Shown one piece after another: positions 32,694 to 41,725 of a stretch of DNA of 64,000 nucleotides. How positions within the stretch are numbered: position 1 is the first letter of the stretch; each line of letters opens with the position of its first letter. Position numbers and translations under genes: made by a program. The notes beneath the pieces were generated by a model. The model worked only from the letters and a program-made list of their open reading frames with translations. It was not told the origin of the DNA and searched no databases. Source of the DNA: Cupriavidus lacunae (GTDB lineage Bacteria; Pseudomonadota; Gammaproteobacteria; Burkholderiales; Burkholderiaceae); assembly GCF_003353055.1 (NCBI RefSeq), contig NZ_QKWJ01000027.1, positions 1 to 64,000 of the forward strand, in the 5' to 3' direction.

Positions 32694-34176
32694 CGCCGTC
32701 GCAACCCAGCCAGCGGCGCCTTCGCAACCGTCGATGCTGCTGCAGGCCCTGTCAGGTGTCCTGCCCGATGCGGCCGTGCTCTGGTCCGCTGAAGACACGG
32801 CACCTTATGAGTGCGACGGCCTTGTAGCCCACCGCCAGATTCCACTGGCGGTAGTGCTGCCGGAGACCATCGAGCAGGTCGGCGAGATATTGCGCATCTG
32901 CCACCGGCTGGGCGTTCCCGTCGTGCCGCGCGGCGCCGGCACCAGCCTTTCGGGCGGCGCAAAGCCAGTCGCCAACGGGCTGGTGCTGTCCATGGCGCGC
33001 TTCAAGCGGATTCTCAATATCGACCCGCGCGCGCGCACGGCCACAGTACAGCCAGGCGTGCGCAACCTCGCCGTATCTGAAGCGGCAGCCGGCCACGGGC
33101 TTTACTACGCACCGGATCCCTCGTCGCAGATCGCCTGCACGATCGGCGGCAACATCGGCGAGAACGCGGGCGGCGTGCATTGCCTGAAGTATGGGCTGAC
33201 GCTGCACAACGTTCTGTGCGTGCGCGGCCTGACGCTGCGCGGCGAGCCGGTAAAGTTCGGCGCGCTCGCCCCTGACGCACCTGGTCTCGACCTGCTCCCA
33301 CTGGTGATCGGCTCCGAGGGCATGCTGGCCGTGGTGACAGAAGTCACGCTCAGGCTGGTGCCAAAGCCGCAGCTGGCCCAGGTGATCATGGCCAGCTTCG
33401 ATGACGTCGAAGCCGGCGGCAACGCCGTTGCCGAGGTGATCGCCGCAGGCATCATCCCAGCCGGACTGGAGATGATGGACCAGGCCGCCACCATCGCGGT
33501 GGAGCAATACGTTCACGCCGGCTACGACCTGGAGGCAGCAGCGATCCTGCTCTGCGAATCGGATGGCACGCCGGAGGAAGTCGCGGAAGAGATCGAACGG
33601 ATGACCCGGGTGCTGCGCCGCTGCGGCGCCACGCGCATCCAGGTGTCTGCAAGTGAAGAAGAGCGTCTGCGCTTCTGGAGCGGGCGCAAGAACGCCTTTC
33701 CGGCCGCGGGCCGCATCTCGCCGGACTACTACTGCATGGACGGCACCATCCCGCGCAAGCATATCGGCACGCTGCTGCGGCGCATCCAGCAGATGGAGGC
33801 CCGCTACGGGCTGCGCTGCATTAACGTGTTTCACGCCGGTGACGGCAACATGCATCCGCTGATCCTGTTCAACGGTGCCGAAGCGCGGGAGTGGCATCGT
33901 GCCGAGCAGTTCGGCACCGACATCCTCGAGGCCTGCGTCGAACTGGGCGGCACCGTGACCGGCGAGCACGGCGTGGGCGTGGAGAAGCTCGATGTCATGT
34001 GCACCCAGTTCGCCGCGCCGGAACGCGCGATGTTCTTCCGCGTGAAGGCCGCCTTCGACCCGGATCGCCTGCTCAACCCCGACAAGGCGATCCCCACGCT
34101 GGCGCGCTGCGCGGAGTACGGCCGGCAGCGCGTCAGCGGCGGCCTGCTGCCCCATCCCGACTTGCCGCGTTACTGA
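32683..34176 (+). CDS. glcD: FAD-linked 2-hydroxyacid oxidase, GlcD-like subunit
   Basis: This 497-residue flavoprotein starts at MPGSAVATQPAAPSQPS. The FAD-binding PP-loop is VPVVPRGAGTSLSGGAKPVANG (near residue 86). Further conserved parts are CTIGGNIGENAGG, LPLVIGSEGMLAVVTEVTL, the substrate/metal His segment NVFHAGDGNMHPLI and GEHGVGVEK. It is the catalytic subunit of the glycolate/lactate-type oxidase with GlcE and GlcF downstream. It would convert glycolate or a related 2-hydroxyacid to the 2-oxoacid. Its place in the sulfatase cluster suggests that the pathway yields such an acid. Confidence 0.88.
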   Translation: MPGSAVATQPAAPSQPSMLLQALSGVLPDAAVLWSAEDTAPYECDGLVAHRQIPLAVVLPETIEQVGEILRICHRLGVPVVPRGAGTSLSGGAKPVANGLVLSMARFKRILNIDPRARTATVQPGVRNLAVSEAAAGHGLYYAPDPSSQIACTIGGNIGENAGGVHCLKYGLTLHNVLCVRGLTLRGEPVKFGALAPDAPGLDLLPLVIGSEGMLAVVTEVTLRLVPKPQLAQVIMASFDDVEAGGNAVAEVIAAGIIPAGLEMMDQAATIAVEQYVHAGYDLEAAAILLCESDGTPEEVAEEIERMTRVLRRCGATRIQVSASEEERLRFWSGRKNAFPAAGRISPDYYCMDGTIPRKHIGTLLRRIQQMEARYGLRCINVFHAGDGNMHPLILFNGAEAREWHRAEQFGTDILEACVELGGTVTGEHGVGVEKLDVMCTQFAAPERAMFFRVKAAFDPDRLLNPDKAIPTLARCAEYGRQRVSGGLLPHPDLPRY

Positions 34177-34204
34177 CGACGCCGCCCCCGATTTGACCCA
34201 CCCC

Positions 34205-35278
34205 ATGCAAGCCATCATCGAATCGTTTCGCGACACCATCCGGCACGCCGGCAGGCTGCGCCGTCCCCTGTGCCTGCGCGGTGCCGGCACCAAGGACTTC
34301 TACGGCAATGCGCCTCGCGGTGAACCGCTGGATACCCGCTTGTTCCACGGCATCGTCGACTACGACCCCACCGAACTGGTCATCACCGCGCGCTGCGGCA
34401 CCCCGCTGGCCGAGATCGATGCCGAGCTGGCCCGGCACCGGCAACTGCTGGCTTTCGAAGCCCCGCGTTTTGGCGCCGGCGGCACGGTGGGCGGCACCGT
34501 TGCCGCTGGCCTGTCAGGGCCGCGTCGCCAGGCGGTCGGAGCGCTGCGCGATTTCGTGTTGGGGCTGCAGATGATGGATGGCCGCGGAGATGTGCTGCGC
34601 TTCGGCGGCCGGGTGGTGAAGAACGTCGCGGGGTACGACGTATCGCGGCTGATGGCCGGCTCGCTCGGCACGCTCGGGCTGATCCTCGAGGTATCGCTGA
34701 AAGTCCTGCCCATGCCATTCGCCGAGCAAAGCGTGTGCTTCGAGATGGACGAACCCACCGCACTCGATTGCCTCAATGCCTGGGGCGGCCGGCCGCTGCC
34801 TGTCAGCGCCTCTGCCTGGGCCGATGGCGTGCTGCGCGTGCGCCTGTCCGGCGCCGGCGCCGCGGTGGCCGCCGCGTGCCGGAAGCTTGGCGGCGAACGG
34901 ATGACGGACGCAGACGCCGCTGCCTTCTGGACGGGCCTGCGCGACCACACCCTCCCCTGGTTCGCCGGCGCGCACCGGGGTGCCGCGCTATGGCGCCTGG
35001 CCGTTCCCTCGAGCGCGCCGGTAACCGACCTGCCTGGCCAGCAACTGATCGAGTGGGGCGGCGGGCAGCGCTGGTGGCTGACCGACGCCAGCGCAGACCA
35101 TGTGCGGGCCGTGGCCGCCGCAGCGTGCGGCCATGCCACGCTGTTTCGCAACGGCCGCCAGGCAGGCGATGTCTTCACCACGCTGCCGCAACCACTGCTC
35201 GACATTCATCTGCGGCTCAAGGACGCCTTCGATCCCGCGCGCATCTTCAACCCTGGCCGCCTCTACACCCAACTCTGA
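34205..35278 (+). CDS. glcE: FAD-binding subunit of glycolate-type oxidase, GlcE-like
   Basis: This protein is 357 residues from ATG 34205; a TTG four codons earlier is possible. It has a truncated PCMH-type FAD domain: PLCLRGAGTKDFYGNAPRGEPLD, ELVITARCGTPLAEI, the segment GGTVGGTVAAGLSGPRR, and VVKNVAGYDVSRLMAGSLGTLG. This is characteristic of GlcE, which assists electron transfer from GlcD. The C-terminus RLKDAFDPARIFNPGRLY is standard. It lies 28 bases after glcD and six bases before glcF. Confidence 0.88.
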   Translation: MQAIIESFRDTIRHAGRLRRPLCLRGAGTKDFYGNAPRGEPLDTRLFHGIVDYDPTELVITARCGTPLAEIDAELARHRQLLAFEAPRFGAGGTVGGTVAAGLSGPRRQAVGALRDFVLGLQMMDGRGDVLRFGGRVVKNVAGYDVSRLMAGSLGTLGLILEVSLKVLPMPFAEQSVCFEMDEPTALDCLNAWGGRPLPVSASAWADGVLRVRLSGAGAAVAAACRKLGGERMTDADAAAFWTGLRDHTLPWFAGAHRGAALWRLAVPSSAPVTDLPGQQLIEWGGGQRWWLTDASADHVRAVAAAACGHATLFRNGRQAGDVFTTLPQPLLDIHLRLKDAFDPARIFNPGRLYTQL

Positions 35279-35284
35279 ATCGCC

Positions 35285-36568
35285 ATGCAAATCCAGCTAG
35301 CCGAGTTCCTGCGTGACCGCGCCGATGGCGAAGAAGCCGCCACCATCGTCCAGAAATGCGTTCACTGCGGCTTCTGCACCGCAACCTGCCCGACCTATCA
35401 GCTGACGGGCGACGAACTCGACGGGCCGCGCGGGCGCATCTACCTGATGAAACAGGTGATGGAAGGCGCCGAAGTCAGCGCAAGCACGCGCAGCCATCTG
35501 GACCGCTGCCTCAGTTGCCGCAACTGCGAGTCAACCTGCCCTTCGGGCGTGGCTTATGGGCGCCTGGTGGATATCGGCCGGGCGGTTGTCGATCAGCGGC
35601 TGGACGCACAGGGAATCAAACGCCCCATTCGTGAGCGCGCCATCCGCTGGATGCTCAGGGAAGGCTTGTCACGCCCACGCCTGTTCGGCCCCGCCATGCG
35701 CGTTGGCCAGGCCGTGCGGACGCTGCTGCCCGCCAGCCTCCGCAGCAAGGTTCCGCCCCGCCGCGGGCCCGGTCGCTGGCCGGCCACGGCGCACCCACGC
35801 ACGATGATCCTGCTCGACGGCTGCGCACAACCCGCGATGTCCCCGAACATCAACGCAGCCACGGCACGCGTGCTCGACCGCCTCGGCATCCGGATGCTGC
35901 GCGCCGGCAGCGCTGCCTGCTGCGGTGCCATCCGCCACCATATGAGCGATCACCTAGGCGCGCTGGCCCAGCTGCGCCGGAACGTCGACGCGTGGTGGCC
36001 CATGGTCGAAGCCGGGGCTGAGGCCATCGTCATCAACGCTTCCGGCTGCGGCGTCATGGTCAAGGAATATGGCCACCTGCTTCGCGCCGATCCCGTGTAC
36101 GCCGGCAAGGCAGCGCGTATCTCCGCAATGGCCCGTGACCTTAGCGAGCTAATGCCCGAGCATGGGGACCGGCTGGTATCGATGCTGCCTCCGGCCACTG
36201 CAGGCGGCGGCCGCCAGGCACCCCCGCGCGTGGCCTATCACCCGCCCTGCACACTGCAGCACGGCCAGCGCATTCGCGGCAAGGTGGAAGCGCTGCTGGG
36301 CGCGCTTGGTGTCGAGGTTGCGCTTTGTGCCGACAGTCACCTGTGTTGCGGTTCCGCCGGCACGTATTCGATGCTGCAGCCAGAGCTGGCCAACCGCTTG
36401 CGCGACCAGAAACTGGCCAACCTGCACGCCTGCGCGCCGCAGACGATCGTCTCCGCCAATATCGGCTGCCTGGCCCATCTGCAGGGCGGCACCGATACGC
36501 CGGTCAGGCACTGGATTGAACTGGTGGACCAACTGTTGCACGCGGCCCATACGGGGGACACGCCATGA
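35285..36568 (+). CDS. glcF: Iron-sulfur subunit of glycolate-type oxidase, GlcF-like
   Basis: This 427-residue protein has two 4Fe-4S cluster motifs: CVHCGFCTATCPTY (residues 24-37) and CLSCRNCESTCPSG (near 76-89). Two C-terminal CCG-type domains follow, around AACCGAIRHHMSDH and SHLCCGSAGTYSMLQ. It carries electrons from GlcD/GlcE to the respiratory chain at the membrane. The ATG of the SulP gene overlaps its stop (ATGA), so the transporter is translated with it. Length matches GlcF. Confidence 0.9.
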   Translation: MQIQLAEFLRDRADGEEAATIVQKCVHCGFCTATCPTYQLTGDELDGPRGRIYLMKQVMEGAEVSASTRSHLDRCLSCRNCESTCPSGVAYGRLVDIGRAVVDQRLDAQGIKRPIRERAIRWMLREGLSRPRLFGPAMRVGQAVRTLLPASLRSKVPPRRGPGRWPATAHPRTMILLDGCAQPAMSPNINAATARVLDRLGIRMLRAGSAACCGAIRHHMSDHLGALAQLRRNVDAWWPMVEAGAEAIVINASGCGVMVKEYGHLLRADPVYAGKAARISAMARDLSELMPEHGDRLVSMLPPATAGGGRQAPPRVAYHPPCTLQHGQRIRGKVEALLGALGVEVALCADSHLCCGSAGTYSMLQPELANRLRDQKLANLHACAPQTIVSANIGCLAHLQGGTDTPVRHWIELVDQLLHAAHTGDTP

Positions 36569-38337
36569 CCAGCCTTCTGCGCCGCCCCCACGCACAAGGC
36601 GCTGGACTGCTGCCGGCCTGGTGCCATCACATCACCACTGCCACCTTGCGCGCGGACCTGATGGCCGGGCTGCTTGGCGCGGTGCTGGTGCTGCCGCAAG
36701 GCGTCGCCTTCGCCACGCTGGCAGGGTTGCCGCCGGAGTATGGGATCTACACCGCCGTGGTGCCATGCATCGTCGCTGCACTCTTCGGCTCAAGCTGGCA
36801 TGTGATGTCCGGACCGACCAATGCCAATTCGCTGGCGCTGCTTGCCATGCTGGCGCCGCTGGCCACACCAGGCAGCGATGGCTATATCAACCTCGCGCTG
36901 ATCGTGGCCATACTGGTCGGCGCCATGCAGCTGCTGATTGGCCTGCTGCGCCTGGGCTCCGCCGCCAACTTCATTTCGCCTTCCGTCCTGCTCGGCTTCA
37001 CCGGCGGTGCGGCGACCTTGATCGGCCTGTACGGGCTGAAGGACTTCTTCGGCCTGGCGGTGCCTGCCGGCACCAGCGCCTTCGGCGTGGTGACCCACTT
37101 GCTGCAACACCTGGACGCCGTCAGCCCGGCCGCGGTAGCCGTCGGCATCGGCACCATGGCCGTGACCATCGCAGCGCGGCGGCTATCGCAGCGCCTGCCA
37201 TTCATGCTGATCGGCTTGCTTGGCGGCTGTGGTATCGCCCTGCTGCTGGGGATGCCGGCGTTCGGCGGCCAGCGCGTGCAGGTGGTGGGCGCCATCCCTT
37301 CCGCGCTGCCGCCCTTCAAGGTGCCCCAGGTATCCTGGCAGGCCCTGCCCGAACTGCTTGGCATATCCGCCGCGCTGACCATCGTCGCACTGGGCCAGTC
37401 GATCTCGATTGCCAAGGCGGTGGCCCTGCGCTCGGGCCAGCCGATCGACGCCAACCGCGAGTTTGTCGGCCAGGGCCTGTCCAACCTGGCGGGCGGCTTC
37501 TTCTCTTCCTATGTCTCCTGCGGCTCGCTGGGCCGCTCCATGCCGAACTTCGAGGCCGGCGCGCAAACCCCGCTGGCAAGCATGTTCTCGGCCGTGCTGC
37601 TGGTCCTGCTAGTGACCATCAGCGCGCCCTTGCTGGCGCAACTGCCGCTGGCGGCGATCGCCGCCATGCTGCTGCTGGTATCGGCCGGCCTGGTCAACGT
37701 TGGACGACTGCGCCGCCTCGCCCGGGAAAACCGCAGCGAGTTCGCCATTGCCATCGGTACCTTCGCCGCCACCCTTGTGCTGCGGCTGGAGCTTGCCGTG
37801 CTGCTGGGCAGCATGCTGTCACTGGTCGCCTACCTCTACCGTACCTCCCGGCCGGCCGTGCGCAGCCTGGTGCCGGACCGCAACGATCCCGCGCGCCGCT
37901 TCACGCCGCTGGAGGACCTGACCGAGGCCCAACCTGAATGCCCGCAGCTCAAGCTGGTGCGAATCGAAGGGGCTGTGTACTTCGGCGCAGTCCAGCACGT
38001 AACGGACCGCCTCCATGACATGCGCAGCCGGCAACCCGGACAAAAGCACCTGCTGGCCATGGCCCGGAGCATGAACTTCATCGACCAGGTCGGCGCCGAA
38101 CTATGGGAGCACGAACTGGCCGAGCGGCGCGCCGCCGGCGGAGGCCTCTACTTCCATCGGCCACGCAGCGACGTGCGCAAGGCCTGGGCGCGGACCGGCT
38201 TCGCCGACCGTCTTGGTGCCGGCAACATCTTTGACAGCAAGGACGAGGCCCTGCGTGCGGTGCTGCCCCGGTTGGACCGGAAAATCTGTGTGGATTGCAC
38301 GGCGCGGGTCTTCAGAGAGTGCCCGGGCAGCAAGTGA
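36565..38337 (+). CDS. SulP-family anion transporter with STAS domain
   Basis: This 590-residue inner-membrane transporter has LMAGLLGAVLVLPQGVAFATLAGLPPEYGIY near residue 30, about eleven hydrophobic helices, and the conserved SYVSCGSLGRSMPNFEAGAQT segment near 315. A cytoplasmic STAS domain follows from about 455 (KLVRIEGAVYFGAVQHV, then LLAMARSMNFIDQVGAELW). SulP proteins move sulfate, bicarbonate or dicarboxylates. Here the overlap with glcF and the sulfatase upstream make sulfate the likely ion. Direction is unknown: export of the sulfate released in the cell, or uptake. About 20 C-terminal residues contain three Cys (KICVDCTARVFRECPG). Confidence 0.88.
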   Translation: MTSLLRRPHAQGAGLLPAWCHHITTATLRADLMAGLLGAVLVLPQGVAFATLAGLPPEYGIYTAVVPCIVAALFGSSWHVMSGPTNANSLALLAMLAPLATPGSDGYINLALIVAILVGAMQLLIGLLRLGSAANFISPSVLLGFTGGAATLIGLYGLKDFFGLAVPAGTSAFGVVTHLLQHLDAVSPAAVAVGIGTMAVTIAARRLSQRLPFMLIGLLGGCGIALLLGMPAFGGQRVQVVGAIPSALPPFKVPQVSWQALPELLGISAALTIVALGQSISIAKAVALRSGQPIDANREFVGQGLSNLAGGFFSSYVSCGSLGRSMPNFEAGAQTPLASMFSAVLLVLLVTISAPLLAQLPLAAIAAMLLLVSAGLVNVGRLRRLARENRSEFAIAIGTFAATLVLRLELAVLLGSMLSLVAYLYRTSRPAVRSLVPDRNDPARRFTPLEDLTEAQPECPQLKLVRIEGAVYFGAVQHVTDRLHDMRSRQPGQKHLLAMARSMNFIDQVGAELWEHELAERRAAGGGLYFHRPRSDVRKAWARTGFADRLGAGNIFDSKDEALRAVLPRLDRKICVDCTARVFRECPGSK

Positions 38338-38566
38338 TTGAAGGCGGGCAGACGCCTGGCCGCGGGCGGCGCCCCCCGGAGCCGCCGCCATCCCCTCCCC
38401 CACACGCCGCCAGCCACGCCACGCTGGCGACGATTGCCACCGGCCGCAGCCTGCGTGCCAGGCCGCCCCCTTGTTTCCCGCCCTTAGTGCTACGTCCCAA
38501 GATGCTGCCCCCTTTCTGGCCATGGCCCGCTTCCGGAGCCGCCTGCCTGGAAACCAGGACGTCCAA
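38312..38566 (-). pseudogene. Possible 5' fragment of a lipoprotein gene
   Basis: The minus-strand frame contains LRPVAIVASVAWLAACGGGD, which looks like a lipoprotein signal peptide with lipobox LAAC followed by the Gly/Ser-rich spacer common in Burkholderiales lipoproteins. After that the frame becomes Arg/Pro-rich, runs into antisense of the SulP end and stops. No good start codon lies close upstream. It may be a truncated gene or a GC-rich coincidence. Confidence 0.3.
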
Positions 38567-39015
38567 AAAGGGCGTTCGTCACCAAGACTGATGATGGGCA
38601 TTTGGCAATCCCGGGCCTGACGAGGTCCCGCCAAGGACGAGCCACGCCCGATCCGACCCTCAAGGGCCCGGAGCAACAGATAGCGCATAGATCACATAAG
38701 TGCCTATAAAGGCATTTCCTGGAAGCCATTCGCCCATCGTGCCGACGAAGAATGGGCCGTGGCGCGGCTGCCTCACCCCGGCAACCCCCTCTCCAAACGG
38801 GCGTTGCATTAGTGTAAGTCCGGTCACAATCGCTGATTAAGGCTGGCACAGTGGTCGCTACATAAAAAAGGACTTCCCCGGCTTGCCAGCAATGGCACCT
38901 CGCCGGAAGGACCGGGTGCGGCCGCGTCGCCCGCGGACGGCATCTATTGCCGCAGCCGCCATGCCAATCCTTGCCACCGATCTCACTCTTTATCCGACTT
39001 GTAGAAGGAACGCCG
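38567..39015. other. Intergenic region before the cqsA-like gene
   Basis: I see no gene here. A short dyad TGCCT-ATAA-AGGCA lies at 38701-38714, with one more matched pair of arms if a mismatch is allowed. It is about 300 bases upstream of the cqsA-like start and could be an operator. AT-richer sequence at 38820-38870 is a plausible promoter for the quorum-sensing genes. Confidence 0.35.
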
Positions 39016-40308
39016 ATGTTCTCCGAAGCCGAGACTCCGCATTCGATGCACCACGCCCCCCGCGCCAAAGCGCCCACTCTGCCGCCATGGATCACGACGC
39101 GGATGGCACAACATTTCGACGAGCGGATGGGCAAGCTCTGGGGCGGCGATCACCTGCTTCACGGACTCACGCCCGGGCCCGATGCGCTGCACCTGAGCAG
39201 CAACGACTATCTCTGCCTGCTCGGGGAATCGTCACTGGTCCAGGCGCAGGCGCGCGCCTTCCTCGATGAAGAGCCGGAGTTGCTGATGTCGTCCGTGTTC
39301 CAGCACGGCGACACCCCGCAGCGGCGGGTCGAGCGCAAGATCGCCAACCTGATGCAGGCCGAGGACGGGCTGATCGCCCAGTCCGGCTGGGCCGCCAATG
39401 TCGGCCTGGTGCAGTGCATTGCCGGCCCCGGCATTCCGGTCTATATCGACATGAACGGGCATGCCTCTCTGTGGGAGGGCATCATCGCCGCGGGCGCGCA
39501 GGCCGTGCCGGTGCGCCACAACGATTGCGACCACGTGCGCCGCCAGCTTGAGCGCTTCGGCCCGGGCGTGATCATGGTGGACTCGGTCTACAGCACCACC
39601 GGCAGCGTGGCGCCGCTGGAGGACTATGTCGACCTGGCGGAGGCGTCGGGTTGCGTGCTGGTCGTGGACGAGTCGCACTCGCTCGGCACCCATGGGCCGG
39701 CTGGCGGCGGCCTGGTGCCCGCGCTCGGGCTGTCTGAGCGCGTACACTTCCGCACGGCCTCGCTGGCCAAGGCCTTCGCCGGCCGCGCCGGCTATGTTGC
39801 CTGTTCGACCGACTTCAAGGACTTTTTCGCGGTTGAGTCCCGGCCGGCCATTTTCAGCTCCGGGCTGCTGCGGCATGAGCTTGCGTGGTTCAACGCCGTG
39901 ACGGATTTCGTCGCCGCGGCGGATGAGCGCCGTGCGCGCCTGCACGCCATCACCCGCGACACCCGGGCCGCGATTGCCGAACTGGGCTACAACATCAGCG
40001 AGGGCTCCGAGCAGATCATCGGCCTGGAGGCGGGAACCGAGCCGCAAGTCAAGGTGCTGCGCGATGCGCTGCAGCGCCGCGGGATCTTCGGCGCGGTATT
40101 CTGTTCGCCGGCAACCCCCAAGAATCGGGCATTGATGCGACTTACGCTGCATGCGAAACTTGCCGCCAACGAAATCGACCGCCTGGTCGGCGTGCTCGCC
40201 AGCATCCGCGACGAAGTCCGGCTGGATGAGTGGTCCTCGACCCGCCGCGCCCGGCGCAAGCCTCAAAATCCCACAAGCGGGCCGCTGGCCGGTTCCCGCG
40301 AGGAGTAG
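39016..40308 (+). CDS. cqsA: CqsA/LqsA/JqsA-type autoinducer synthase (alpha-oxoamine synthase family)
   Basis: This 430-residue PLP enzyme starts at MFSEAETPHS, five bases after an AAGGAA-type site. It has the alpha-oxoamine synthase pattern: LHLSSNDYLCLLG (residues 58-70), VFQHGDTPQRRVERKIA, MVDSVYSTTGSVAPL, VVDESHSLGTHGP (Asp218 pairs with PLP) and TASLAKAFAGRAGY (PLP Lys252). The DES-HS-LG-HG context and the QHG segment point to CqsA-type enzymes rather than KBL or BioF. These make alpha-hydroxyketone signals from an acyl-CoA and an amino-acid-derived donor. The sensor kinase gene follows eight bases downstream, so this is a signal-sensor pair. Chain length of the signal is not visible. 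Confidence 0.82.
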   Translation: MFSEAETPHSMHHAPRAKAPTLPPWITTRMAQHFDERMGKLWGGDHLLHGLTPGPDALHLSSNDYLCLLGESSLVQAQARAFLDEEPELLMSSVFQHGDTPQRRVERKIANLMQAEDGLIAQSGWAANVGLVQCIAGPGIPVYIDMNGHASLWEGIIAAGAQAVPVRHNDCDHVRRQLERFGPGVIMVDSVYSTTGSVAPLEDYVDLAEASGCVLVVDESHSLGTHGPAGGGLVPALGLSERVHFRTASLAKAFAGRAGYVACSTDFKDFFAVESRPAIFSSGLLRHELAWFNAVTDFVAAADERRARLHAITRDTRAAIAELGYNISEGSEQIIGLEAGTEPQVKVLRDALQRRGIFGAVFCSPATPKNRALMRLTLHAKLAANEIDRLVGVLASIRDEVRLDEWSSTRRARRKPQNPTSGPLAGSREE

Positions 40309-40316
40309 TCCCGGAG

Positions 40317-41639
40317 ATGGATGCAAAGGTAGCGCAAGCGGAAGACGGCCGCACCACCCTTGCCGGCCTTGCCCGCCAGGCGTGGCAGACCGTGTTCGAG
40401 ACCGCCGCGCGGGCCACCCTGCTGGACGAGGAAAGCGTCATCCGGCTGCGCCGGATCCAGATGGTGGGCGCGCTGGGCGTGATCGGACACCCGCTGTACT
40501 ACGTGATCTGGTCCCACGTCTTCCCCCAGCCCTATGAAAACCTCTGGCTGCGCCTGGTCTGCACCGCGCTGTTCGTGCCGCTGCTGTTCGCCTCCGCCTT
40601 CTCGGACCGGCGCTGGCTGCCGCCCTATGCTCTCTTTGCCATTACCGTAGGCCTGCCGTTCGCCTTCATCTTCTTCTACCTGGAGAATGGCGGCTCCATG
40701 GTCTGGGCCGAATCGGTCATCATCGCGGTAGTGATCCTCTATCACTTCAACACCGCGTTCGCGACCATTGCCTTGTTCTCGGGCGCCGCGGCGGCGATCG
40801 CGCTGTTCGTGCTGGCCGGCAACTCCATGGGCGGCATCCCGTGGGCGCCGATATTGCTGCAGCTGCCGGTGATCGGCTTTGTCATCGCGGTGCTGGTGGT
40901 GATCAAGATGGACCGCCAGCTGCTGGCCGAACAGAAGCGGCGCGGGATGGCCGCCGCGCTGGCAACCGTCGCGCACGAATTGCGCACGCCGCTGACCAGC
41001 CTGGCCATGACCGCCAGGGGCCTCAAGGCCCGGCTGCCGACGGCGTTGGACCAGGACACGCCGCTGCGCGACGGATTGATGCAGGCCGTGGCCCGGATGG
41101 AGTCGGACCTGGCCCATATCAGCAACAGCATTGAACTGCTGGTCGCCAACTCCAAGAACCCCGACAACGCCACGCAGGAGCTGTTCGAACTGGGCGGCGT
41201 GATCCGCGACGCCATCGGCCGGTTTCCGTTCGAGCAGACCGACCTGGAACTGGTCACCGTCGACCTGCCTTGCCCCGCCTACGTAATGGGCAACCCCCAG
41301 TTGTTCGGGCTGGTCACGACCAACCTGCTGAAGAACGCGCTGGAAGCGACCAAGCGGGCCGGCAAGGGCACCATCCATATCCGCAGCGAGGTCCGGCCCG
41401 ACGCCGTCCATGTGATGTTCCGCGACACCGCCACGGGCGTGCCGCCGCAAGTGCTGGCCCGGATGTTCCAGCCCTTCTTCTCTTACCCGGCGCATCGCGG
41501 CACCGGCATCGGGCTGGCGTTTTGCCAGAAGGTGCTGAACAGCTGGGGGGCCACCATCTGCTGCCGCTCCGAGGAGCACGTGTTCACCGAGTTCGATATG
41601 CGCTTTCCCCGCAAGGGGAAATGGCCTGAGGCGCATTGA
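40317..41639 (+). CDS. cqsS: CqsS/LqsS/JqsS-type membrane histidine kinase
   Basis: This 440-residue sensor has about six hydrophobic helices between residues 50 and 196. The H-box is ATVAHELRTPLTSL, with His220. The catalytic domain has the N-box NLLKNALEATKR and the G-boxes DTATGVPPQVL and GTGIGLAFCQKVL. A short linker with KMDRQLLAEQKRR precedes the H-box. No receiver domain is attached, unlike Vibrio CqsS and like Legionella LqsS. It would sense the alpha-hydroxyketone made by the upstream enzyme. No response regulator gene is adjacent, so the partner must be elsewhere. Confidence 0.82.
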   Translation: MDAKVAQAEDGRTTLAGLARQAWQTVFETAARATLLDEESVIRLRRIQMVGALGVIGHPLYYVIWSHVFPQPYENLWLRLVCTALFVPLLFASAFSDRRWLPPYALFAITVGLPFAFIFFYLENGGSMVWAESVIIAVVILYHFNTAFATIALFSGAAAAIALFVLAGNSMGGIPWAPILLQLPVIGFVIAVLVVIKMDRQLLAEQKRRGMAAALATVAHELRTPLTSLAMTARGLKARLPTALDQDTPLRDGLMQAVARMESDLAHISNSIELLVANSKNPDNATQELFELGGVIRDAIGRFPFEQTDLELVTVDLPCPAYVMGNPQLFGLVTTNLLKNALEATKRAGKGTIHIRSEVRPDAVHVMFRDTATGVPPQVLARMFQPFFSYPAHRGTGIGLAFCQKVLNSWGATICCRSEEHVFTEFDMRFPRKGKWPEAH

Positions 41640-41725
41640 ACTGAGGCGCACTGCCAGTGCGCTGGCCGCCCAAGCCGGCCCCTATAGTATCCTCGCGGGT
41701 TCCCCTGACCCGTACCACGAGATTG

